Both the position numbers and the translations under genes were made by a program. From positions 1 through 64,000 of the forward strand of contig CACZIT010000006.1 in assembly GCA_902781315.1 (NCBI GenBank): a DNA stretch of 64,000 bases, read 5' to 3'. Under the pieces are notes generated by a model. That model worked only from the letters and a program-made list of their open reading frames with translations. It made no database searches and was not told the origin of the DNA. This DNA comes from an uncultured Prevotellaceae bacterium. Lineage in GTDB: Bacteria; Bacteroidota; Bacteroidia; Bacteroidales; Bacteroidaceae. Positions 32,366 through 40,174 of the stretch are shown piece after piece; the first letter of the stretch is position 1, and every line of letters starts with the position of its first letter.

Positions 32366-35173
32366 ATGAAGCAAACTATTCTGACAACACTACTGCTGGC
32401 AGCCTTTTTGCTTTCCGCCAGTGCACAAAACACTCCCGACCGAGGCTTCCGACACCCGGGCGGACTGCACACGCAGGCCGACTTCGACCGAGTGCGTGCC
32501 CAACTGGACGCAGGCAACGAGCGCGTCGTGGCTGCCTACGACGTGCTGCGTAAGGCTGCCTACGCACAGTCGGGCGTGCAGACTTATCCCGTGGAGACCA
32601 TCGTGCGCGGTGGCGGTTCGGGTGAAAACTACATCAACGCAGCACGCGGCGCGACGATGGCTTATCAGAACGCGTTGCGATGGAAGATAGAGGACAACAA
32701 GGCCTGCGCACAGACCGCCGTGCGCATCCTCATGGCATGGGCACGCACCACCAAGCAGATTACGGGCAACAGCGACCAGTGTCTGGCCGTGGGACTCTAC
32801 GGCTACCAGTTTGCCCAAGCCGCTGAGCTCATGCGCGACTACGAGGGATGGGCCCGCGAGGACTTCGAGGAGTTTCGCCAGTGGATGCTCGGGCTGTGGT
32901 ATCCGAAGGCCATCGGTTTCCTGCGCCACCGCAACGGCACGTGGGAGAATCAAGGCAAATGGTGGCAGGCACCGGGCCACTACTGGTCGAACTGGGGCTT
33001 GTGCAACGCCCTCTGCGTGGTGTCCATCGGTGTGCTCTGCGACGACGTGTTCATCTACAATCAGGGCATGAGCTACTTCAAATACGACCAGGTGGGCACG
33101 TATCGCAACCCGCGCACCGAGGTGCCCATCAAGAACGACGGACTGACGGAGTTTCTGGGCAACCTGGTGGTGACGACTGCCGACAGCGAATTGGAAACAG
33201 GTGCCTACGGGCAACTGGGCCAGATGAACGAGAGCGGCCGCGACACGGGCCACTCGGCCATGGCGCTCGGCCTGGCCATCGACCTGGCCAAGGTGGGATG
33301 GAACCAGGGCGACGACCTCTTCTCCTACATGGACCATCGGCTGGCCGCCGGCATCGAATATGTGGCAGCACAGACGCAGAGCGTGGAGGGCTTGCCATGG
33401 GTGAACTACCACTACGGCTCCAGCGGCTACTACTACAGCGACTCGCGGGCATGGCTGATGACAGGACCTGCACTGGGAGCCCAGATGCGACCCTACTGGG
33501 GAACGGTGATGGGGGTGTACGAAGGCGTAAAGGGTGTCAGAATGCCGTTCGCCGAAGCATCCTACAAGGACATGGGCATCGACGCTGGCGGTCAGGGCTC
33601 TACCAGCGGTGGCTACGACCACCTGGGCTACTCGGTGCTGATGAACACGCGCGACGTGCAGCTCTGCCCCGAAGACCAGCGGCCCACGGATCTGCGACCG
33701 CTCATCGAATACGACGGCTCGCTGACAGGCAACCTCTTCCCGAGCCTTGCCGTGGAGCGCCAACAGGGCAACATCGACGGAAAGAAAATCTACCATAGCG
33801 AAATAGGGGGACTGGTGAATACCTACTCGGCCAACAACCGCACCTGCGTGCCGGCAGGAACAAGCATCACGCTCTCGGCACTGCTTCCCGACGGCGAGGA
33901 GAACACGGGCCAGTGGCAGTGGAGCACGGGAGCCGCCACGCCCTCCATCACCATCACCGCCGACCACAGCCAACTCTATCGCGTCAGCTACGTCAACAGC
34001 CGTGGCGTGAAGAGCGAGCAGTTGTTTGCCATCGCCGTTGAAGGCGACAACACGCCGTCGGCAGTGACGCCCAGCATAAAGATTGGCAACGAAACCTTGA
34101 ACGACACCGTCGCTACGGTGTTCTACGGCCAACGCCTCACGCTCAGCATCAGCGGCAGCGACGGCTACGGCACCTGCCGCTGGCAGAACGGTTCTACCGC
34201 CGCCACGCTGACCACAGGCCAGCTGACCAGCGACACCATCATCACCGCCACCTATCTGAACCAGAGCTACACGCCCACCCTCGTCAGATTCCACATCCAC
34301 ATGAAATATACGCGGCCAGACATCACGCTGAATGGCACCACGCTGCAAGACTCGCTGATGGTCATCGCCCAGCAGGGCGACCGCGTGGAGATAGGTCCCT
34401 ACGTGCCGTCGACGCTCGAGGGAATGACGTACGAATGGACGAAGGGCGACGGCGACTCCGAACGCTTCGAGGGTAGCGGTAGGACGCTCCTCTTCGACGG
34501 CATCACCGCCTCGGGCATCTATACCGTCAGCTGCCTGCTCAACGGCCAGCCGACGGCCAGCTACCGCTACCGCGTGTACGTCAGCGATAGCGAGGCACGC
34601 GTGGCCCCTGGCAGCTACGCCATTCGCCACACCGTCACCCAGACCTACATGACGGCCCTGGGACCGCAGAAGCGCGTGGCCTTCGAAGCATCCGAAGACG
34701 GCATGCCCTCGGCCCGGCAGGTGTGGGTCGTTGACGACCCCGAGCAGAACGGGCGCTACAGCATTCAGACCCCCGACGGCAACTACATCAGCACGTCGCT
34801 GCTTCAGACCTCCAACGCTTCGGCACCGTTTGCCTTCGACTGTGCCGCCGCCAGTAGCTATGTGGCCATGAAACTGCGGTTGGCAGGCTATTACATCCTC
34901 CTCGGCGACGACCTCACCATCGATACTCGCAGTAGCAAGACCCTCACCGACTATCCCTTCGAACTCATTCCCGTCGACATCTCGGGCATTGAGGCCTGCC
35001 CAGAACTCGTAGGTCAGAACTCAGCGCTCAGCGCTCAAGATTCCGCCATCTACGACCTGCAGGGCCGCAAAGTATTAACTCCCAGTCTCCCCGCCCTTCA
35101 GGGAGGGGCCAGGGGTAGGCTTCTCCCGAAGGGAGTCTATATCTTGAACGGAAAGAAAATCGTCATCAGATGA
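32366..35173 (+). CDS. Secreted alginate-lyase-like protein with C-terminal sorting tail
   Basis: A 935-aa exported protein (signal peptide ending LSASAQ). Residues about 25-400 form a helical toroid-type domain like alginate/polyuronide lyases (FRHPGGLHTQADFDRVRAQL, WGLCNALCVVSIGVLCDD, NESGRDTGHSAMALGL, WVNYHYGSSGYYYSDSRAWL). Ig-like repeats follow to about 780, then a lectin-like module. The tail is IYDLQGRK ... LLPKGVYILNGKK. Two in-frame repeat pieces occur near the end: QNSALSAQDSA (heptamer-type) and TPSLPALQGGARGRL (class 1). Substrate is not determinable. Confidence 0.75.
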   Translation: MKQTILTTLLLAAFLLSASAQNTPDRGFRHPGGLHTQADFDRVRAQLDAGNERVVAAYDVLRKAAYAQSGVQTYPVETIVRGGGSGENYINAARGATMAYQNALRWKIEDNKACAQTAVRILMAWARTTKQITGNSDQCLAVGLYGYQFAQAAELMRDYEGWAREDFEEFRQWMLGLWYPKAIGFLRHRNGTWENQGKWWQAPGHYWSNWGLCNALCVVSIGVLCDDVFIYNQGMSYFKYDQVGTYRNPRTEVPIKNDGLTEFLGNLVVTTADSELETGAYGQLGQMNESGRDTGHSAMALGLAIDLAKVGWNQGDDLFSYMDHRLAAGIEYVAAQTQSVEGLPWVNYHYGSSGYYYSDSRAWLMTGPALGAQMRPYWGTVMGVYEGVKGVRMPFAEASYKDMGIDAGGQGSTSGGYDHLGYSVLMNTRDVQLCPEDQRPTDLRPLIEYDGSLTGNLFPSLAVERQQGNIDGKKIYHSEIGGLVNTYSANNRTCVPAGTSITLSALLPDGEENTGQWQWSTGAATPSITITADHSQLYRVSYVNSRGVKSEQLFAIAVEGDNTPSAVTPSIKIGNETLNDTVATVFYGQRLTLSISGSDGYGTCRWQNGSTAATLTTGQLTSDTIITATYLNQSYTPTLVRFHIHMKYTRPDITLNGTTLQDSLMVIAQQGDRVEIGPYVPSTLEGMTYEWTKGDGDSERFEGSGRTLLFDGITASGIYTVSCLLNGQPTASYRYRVYVSDSEARVAPGSYAIRHTVTQTYMTALGPQKRVAFEASEDGMPSARQVWVVDDPEQNGRYSIQTPDGNYISTSLLQTSNASAPFAFDCAAASSYVAMKLRLAGYYILLGDDLTIDTRSSKTLTDYPFELIPVDISGIEACPELVGQNSALSAQDSAIYDLQGRKVLTPSLPALQGGARGRLLPKGVYILNGKKIVIR
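35079..35123. repeat. Class 1 palindrome inside the lyase C-terminal tail
   Basis: CCCGCCCTTCAGGGAGGGGC with flanking C/G arms splits IYDLQGRK from LPKGVYILNGKK and is read in frame. Confidence 0.75.
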
Positions 35174-35228
35174 ACCGACTGCTCACCCTCATGCTGCTCA
35201 CCCTCAAACAACCCCCCTCTCGACTCCC

Positions 35229-37742
35229 ATGAATAAGATCTTCCTCTTCATGTTTGCTTTGGCAGCGTGGCCCCTGACGGCACTCCACGCACAGACCGAA
35301 TACAAGATGGCCGGCCCTTACGAGGTGGTGGCCCGCGACGGACAGTATCGCAGCTCGAAGGCCGGCAGCGAGCAAGACATGCGAGCAGCACTCACCTCTG
35401 CCCGCAGGGCTGCTTCGGCCAAGAAGGCCTCCGAGCGGCAACACTATGCCCAGCAGGCACGCAGCATTGCCGATGCCTATGCCGCCACGCTGCAGCGCTT
35501 CGACGGCCACGACGCCCCGCTCTGCACCATACAGGCCTTCGACCTCGTGCGTGCCATGACGCTCCTCGCTGAAGGTGGCACGGGGCAAGTGCCCGCCGCA
35601 TGGGAGGCTATGGTGAGGCGCGCCATCCTGCCCACCATCGAGCAGTTTGATGCCGACTCGCCCTATGCCAACGGCAACTGGGGAGCCATCGTCAACCGCT
35701 GCCGCATGGCCTGTGGCATCCTGCTCAAGGACTCTGCGCTCTATCAGAAGGCCATCGACTACTTCCTGCATGCCAACGACAACGGATCGCTGCCCAACTA
35801 CGTGGCGGAGTCAGGCCAATGCCAAGAGACCGGACGCGACCAGAACCACGCCCAGCTGGGCTTGGGCATGATGTGCGACATCTGCGAGATGGCTTGGCAG
35901 CAGGGCGACGACCTCTGGGGAGCCCTCGACAACAGGCTGATGCGCGGCATAGAATATTCTGCCCGTTACAACCTCGGCTACGACGTGCCCTTCGAACAGT
36001 GGACCGACTGTACCGGACTCTACAACGACTGGACCGAACCCGGCAGCATGGGGCGCGGCAGGTTGTGGGACATCTACGAGAAGCCCTACAACCACTACGT
36101 GAAGAAGAAAGGACTGCGCATGCCCTACACCAAGCAGGTGTTGGCTCTGCAGGCGAAGGCCCGCAAGCGCGGCGCGGCTATTCAGGGACCGGAAACCACC
36201 ATCACCTTCGCCCCCGGCGTGAAAGAGGGCACGAAGCTGCACCAGGTGTTCACCTATCCCGCCCCCGAGGGTGCACCGCTGAAGCACGACTACGACGTGT
36301 ACGTGCAGTCGCGCGGCAGCAAGGAGTGGACGAAGATTGACACCTACCGGGCCCGCGTGAACGCCCCCATCGGAAACAACAAGCACAAGGTGAGCGAAAT
36401 TTCCTACGCCTTCTTCGACTTCACCGGCGACGTCTTCGTGAAAGTTGTGAAGAAGTCTCAAAACTCTAAACTCTCCACTCAAAACTCTCAACTGACTCTA
36501 AACTCTAAACTCTCCACTCTACACTCTACACTAAAAGTCCGCATCCGCCCCGACTATCGCGGCGTCATTCCCAACGTGCTGAACGACAGCACTGTGCAGT
36601 TCCTGCTGTTCCAGCCCGAGAACGTCAGCGTGGAGTTTGATGGCGACATCACCAGCAACCTACTGCTCTTCACGTCGAAGCCGCCCGTCACCAAGGAAGA
36701 GGCCGAGCAGCAGGCCAAGGCTGAGGGACGCCGTTTCCTCTACTTCCCGCCCGGCTACTACGACGAGCATCACCCGCTCGTGAAGGACTACATGGCCGCG
36801 AGCTCCAGCGAGACGCCCGTGGGGCGCGAAGCCCGCCTGCCCGGCAACACCACCGTCTATCTTGCCCCGGGCAGCTACTTCTCCACCACGCTGGCTATCA
36901 ACGACGCCGAGAACGTGAGCATCCTCGGGCGCGGCGTGGCCCGTCCCGAACGCGGCTATGAGGGCTGCCACGTCTATCGCAGCCGCAACGTCCTTATCGA
37001 CGGACTTATTGTCTGCACCTGCCCCGTGGGCGGCAGCGACGGCGTGACGCTCCGCGACGTGCGCTCCATCTCCCATCCCGGCTGGGGCGACGGTCTGAAC
37101 GTCTTTGCCTCCAGCAACGTGCTCTACGACCGCGTGTTCTGCCGCAACAGCGACGACTGCACCACCGCCTATGCCACGCGCAAGGGCTTCCAGGGCAATG
37201 CCCGCAACGTGACCATGCGCAATTCCACCCTCTGGGCCGACGTTGCCCATCCCATCTTCATCGGCATCCACGGCAACTCCGAGCGCATGGACACCATCGA
37301 GCACCTGCGCTACGAGAACATCGACATCCTCTGCCAGAGTGAGCCGCAGATGGACTATCAGGGCTGCATGGCCATCAATTGTGGCGACAACAATCTCGTG
37401 CGCGACGTCGTGTTCGACAACATCCGCGTGGAGCAAATCCATCAAGGCTCACTCCTGCAAATCAAGGTGGGCTTCAATCAGAAATACTGTACGGCCCCTG
37501 GTCGCGGCGTCCAGGACATCAGCTTCCGCAACATCCGCTACAAGGGTGCCATGCCTTATATGTCGGTCATTGCCGGCTACGACGAGCAGCGACGCGTCAG
37601 CGGCATCACCTTCCAGGGCCTGAAAATCAACGGGCAGCCCATCTATGACGACATGCCCGGCAAACCCAAGTGGTACCAGACGGCCGACTACGTGCCCATC
37701 TACCTCGGCCCCCACGTCGAAGGGCTGCAGTTCCTGAAATGA
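35229..37742 (+). CDS. Fusion of lyase-like toroid and right-handed beta-helix glycosidase
   Basis: An 837-aa exported enzyme (signal peptide ending LTALHAQ). Residues about 30-320 resemble the core of the preceding lyase-like protein, including the counterpart motif QETGRDQNHAQLGLGM against NESGRDTGHSAMALGL. After an Ig-like linker, residues about 530-830 form a GH28/GH49-like beta-helix (GCHVYRSRNVLIDGL, GWGDGLNVFASSNV, RNSDDCTTAYATRKG). Residues 410-435 are a heptamer word array read in frame (SQNSKLSTQNSQLTLNSKLS). Two catalytic folds in one chain suggest sequential attack on a uronic-acid polymer. Confidence 0.75.
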   Translation: MNKIFLFMFALAAWPLTALHAQTEYKMAGPYEVVARDGQYRSSKAGSEQDMRAALTSARRAASAKKASERQHYAQQARSIADAYAATLQRFDGHDAPLCTIQAFDLVRAMTLLAEGGTGQVPAAWEAMVRRAILPTIEQFDADSPYANGNWGAIVNRCRMACGILLKDSALYQKAIDYFLHANDNGSLPNYVAESGQCQETGRDQNHAQLGLGMMCDICEMAWQQGDDLWGALDNRLMRGIEYSARYNLGYDVPFEQWTDCTGLYNDWTEPGSMGRGRLWDIYEKPYNHYVKKKGLRMPYTKQVLALQAKARKRGAAIQGPETTITFAPGVKEGTKLHQVFTYPAPEGAPLKHDYDVYVQSRGSKEWTKIDTYRARVNAPIGNNKHKVSEISYAFFDFTGDVFVKVVKKSQNSKLSTQNSQLTLNSKLSTLHSTLKVRIRPDYRGVIPNVLNDSTVQFLLFQPENVSVEFDGDITSNLLLFTSKPPVTKEEAEQQAKAEGRRFLYFPPGYYDEHHPLVKDYMAASSSETPVGREARLPGNTTVYLAPGSYFSTTLAINDAENVSILGRGVARPERGYEGCHVYRSRNVLIDGLIVCTCPVGGSDGVTLRDVRSISHPGWGDGLNVFASSNVLYDRVFCRNSDDCTTAYATRKGFQGNARNVTMRNSTLWADVAHPIFIGIHGNSERMDTIEHLRYENIDILCQSEPQMDYQGCMAINCGDNNLVRDVVFDNIRVEQIHQGSLLQIKVGFNQKYCTAPGRGVQDISFRNIRYKGAMPYMSVIAGYDEQRRVSGITFQGLKINGQPIYDDMPGKPKWYQTADYVPIYLGPHVEGLQFLK
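36456..36535. repeat. Heptamer word array inside a coding sequence
   Basis: About eleven 7-nt words (AACTCTA, AACTCTC, CACTCTA) run through the frame of the fusion enzyme, keeping it open. The same words appear in the gaps at 18222-18283 and 54303-54342. Confidence 0.9.
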
Positions 37743-37762
37743 TCATCACATTATTATATAAT

Positions 37763-38692
37763 ATGAAACACAGACATTTTCTGGCGCTCGTGCTGCTTGC
37801 CTGCACGCTCGGGCTCCACGCCCAGATGCTGGTGGGCTCTTACAATATTCGTTATAAGAACAGCGAGGACTCCATTCACGGAAACGGTTGGGCCAAGCGC
37901 TGCCAGGTCATCTGCGACCAGGTGAACTTCTTCTCGCCTGTCGTCTTTGGTGCCCAGGAGGTGCTCCATCCGCAGTTGCTCGACATGAAGAAAGGGCTCG
38001 ACGGCTACGACTACATCGGCGTGGGGCGCGACGACGGCAAGGAGGCAGGCGAATATGCTGCCATCTTCTACAAGAAAAACCTCGTCCGGCTGCTCCGCAA
38101 CGGTAACTTCTGGCTGAGCGAGACGCCCGAGAAACCCGGTCTGGGCTGGGATGCCGCCTGCGTGCGCATCTGCTCGTGGGGCGAGTTTCGCGTGATGGGC
38201 AAGCAGAAGGTGATGGGCAAGAAGCATCTGAAGTTCTTCTACTTCAACCTCCACATGGACCACGTAGGCAAAGTGGCGCGCCGCGAGGCCGCCAAGCTGG
38301 TCGTAGAGAAAATACGCGAGATTGCAAAGGGTGCGCCGGTGGTGCTCACGGGCGATTTCAACGTCGACCAGACAGACGAAATCTACCGCATCTTTACCGA
38401 ATCGGGCATCCTGAAGGACAGCTATGAGTGCGCCCGCCTGCGCTTTGCCGAAAACGGAACGTTTAATGGCTTCAAGCCCGACCTCTTCACCGAAAGCCGC
38501 ATCGACCACGTCTTTGTGTCGCCGCAGACGCAGGTGGAGGCCTATGGCGTGATGACGAACAGCTATTGGACGCCCGACACGCTTGAGCAGCAGAAGCAGA
38601 AGGAGTCTGACGCCCCGCAGGAAATCAGTTTCACCCGCTACCAGCGCCGCATGCCCTCCGACCACTACCCCGTGTTCGTACGGTTGAAATAG
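37763..38692 (+). CDS. Secreted endonuclease/exonuclease/phosphatase-family protein
   Basis: A 309-aa exported protein of the EEP metal-dependent phosphodiesterase superfamily. The signal peptide ends LGLHAQ. Catalytic motifs are SYNIRYKN, GAQEVL (metal-binding Glu), FNLHMDHVG, LTGDFNVDQ (Asp/Asn pair), SRIDHVFVS and PSDHYPVFV (terminal His). In Bacteroidales polysaccharide loci such proteins remove phosphate or act on nucleic acid; which applies is unknown. Start at ATG 37763, 20 nt after the fusion enzyme, suggests one operon. Confidence 0.88.
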   Translation: MKHRHFLALVLLACTLGLHAQMLVGSYNIRYKNSEDSIHGNGWAKRCQVICDQVNFFSPVVFGAQEVLHPQLLDMKKGLDGYDYIGVGRDDGKEAGEYAAIFYKKNLVRLLRNGNFWLSETPEKPGLGWDAACVRICSWGEFRVMGKQKVMGKKHLKFFYFNLHMDHVGKVARREAAKLVVEKIREIAKGAPVVLTGDFNVDQTDEIYRIFTESGILKDSYECARLRFAENGTFNGFKPDLFTESRIDHVFVSPQTQVEAYGVMTNSYWTPDTLEQQKQKESDAPQEISFTRYQRRMPSDHYPVFVRLK

Positions 38693-38694
38693 TT

Positions 38695-40005
38695 TTATTT
38701 ATGCGTCATGATGTCGAGCACCATGTGGTCGGTTTGGCACATGGCTTCGGCACCGATGCTCGTGAGGTTGTGAATGGTTTTATCTACGCAGTCGTCTACG
38801 ATGCCTTCGGCCGAACTGACGCACTTTCCTTCCATCGACAGCACGGCAGAGAGGACGGCGGTGCTCACGCCGGAGGCAATCTTCAGAGCGCACGACGGCT
38901 TCGCGCCGTCGCAGAGCATGCCGGTGAGGTTGGCAATCATGTTCTTCACCGAGCGGCAGATGTGCTCGTAGCCGCCCCCCATGAGATAGGTGATGCCGAC
39001 GCTGGAGCCGATGCCTGCCACCACGCAGCCGCAGAGCGCCGACAGTCGGCCGAGCGACTGCTTGATGTAGATGGCGGTGAGGTGGGAGAGGGTGAGTGCG
39101 CGGATGACTTCCTCCTCGGTATTCTCATTTTCCTCGGCATAGACGGCCACGGGATTGGTGGCGCAGATGCCCTGGTTGCCCGAGCCGGAGTTCGACATCA
39201 CGGGTATCATCGCTCCGCCCATGCGGGCGTCGCAGGCGGCGGCAGTCTTGGCGATGATGTGGGAGTAGATGCTGTTGCCGAAGATGCCTTTGGCGAGCGG
39301 TCGGTCGATGGTCTTGCCGAGGTTATGGCCGTAGTTGTGGCGCAGTGCCTCGCGTGCCGCCGCCATGTTCATCTCCTGTGTCTTCAGGATGAAGCGCAGT
39401 TCTTCAATCGGCGTCTCCATGGCGAAGTCGTAGACCAGGCGGAGAGATAGGACCTCCCCCGACCCCTCCGAAGGAGGGGAGGGCCTAGCGGGATTGGAAG
39501 TTTCTGTTGAGGTTTGAGCCGGATGGCACTCCCCTCCTTCGGAGGGGCTGGGGGAGGTAAAGTGCGTATGGCTTCCCTCGATGATGGCGGTCTCGCTACG
39601 ACCCTGAGCCTCACAGGTGATTTCGATGTAAAGCAGCTCGCAGATGTTCGGCTTCACGCTGATGTGGATGCGGTCCTCAGCGATGAAGCGCTTGCCTTCG
39701 GCGAGTGCCTCGGGCGTGAGGTCCTTCAGCACCTCCAACTGGTATTCCGACTTGCCGATGAGGGCTCCCAGCGCAATGGCGATGGGCAGACCTATCATGC
39801 CGGTGCCGGGAATGCCGACACCCATCGCATTTTTCAGAATGTTGCCCGACAGCTGGGCAGTGATTTTTTCTGGTCGGCAGCCCAGCAGCTCGGTGGCGCG
39901 AGCCGTGCAGAGGGCCACTGCCATCGGTTCCGTACAGCCGATGGCCGGCACCACTTCCTGCTTGATGAGGCTGATGAGCGCCTCTCTCTGTTGTTTTGTT
40001 ATCAT
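38695..40005 (-). CDS. cyuA: UPF0597/L-cysteine desulfidase-like protein (CyuA family)
   Basis: Cytoplasmic iron-sulfur enzyme of the CyuA/YhaM family, related to the alpha subunit of L-serine ammonia-lyase. It splits cysteine into pyruvate, sulfide and ammonia in characterised members. Visible features are VVPAIGCTEPMAVALC near the N-terminus (cluster cysteine), NILKNAMGVGIPGTGMIGLP, and MSNSGSGNQGI. Residues about 148-188 (TSPSPSEGGECHPAQTSTET, then NPARPSPPSEGSGEV) are an in-frame insertion from a class 1 repeat pair. It lies downstream of dsbD. Confidence 0.85.
   Translation of the reverse strand: MITKQQREALISLIKQEVVPAIGCTEPMAVALCTARATELLGCRPEKITAQLSGNILKNAMGVGIPGTGMIGLPIAIALGALIGKSEYQLEVLKDLTPEALAEGKRFIAEDRIHISVKPNICELLYIEITCEAQGRSETAIIEGSHTHFTSPSPSEGGECHPAQTSTETSNPARPSPPSEGSGEVLSLRLVYDFAMETPIEELRFILKTQEMNMAAAREALRHNYGHNLGKTIDRPLAKGIFGNSIYSHIIAKTAAACDARMGGAMIPVMSNSGSGNQGICATNPVAVYAEENENTEEEVIRALTLSHLTAIYIKQSLGRLSALCGCVVAGIGSSVGITYLMGGGYEHICRSVKNMIANLTGMLCDGAKPSCALKIASGVSTAVLSAVLSMEGKCVSSAEGIVDDCVDKTIHNLTSIGAEAMCQTDHMVLDIMTHK
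39445..39562. repeat. Class 1 element pair inside cyuA
   Basis: CCCCTCCGAAGGAGGGGAGG near 39464-39483 and CCCCTCCTTCGGAGGGGCTG near 39532-39551, in inverted arrangement around a 45-nt centre, are translated in frame. Confidence 0.9.
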
Positions 40006-40025
40006 GGCTTTTTTGGGGTTTCCTT

Positions 40026-40174
40026 AGCCCCCTAAAGTAGGGGGTTGGGGGTCTTGACATATCTAACCCGCCAATCCCTTTTTTATAATTGTTATTACCT
40101 TTTCCGCAAAGCTTAATACATTATCGGCTTATATAGGGTGTTTTCAGACCCCCAACCCCCTATTTTAGGGGGCT
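40026..40174. repeat. Class 3 inverted repeat between cyuA and dsbD
   Basis: Arms 40026-40054 and 40146-40174 (AGCCCCCTA ... GGGGGTCT and complement) enclose 91 nt. The right arm overlaps the last dsbD codons and supplies its TAG stop. Confidence 0.85.
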
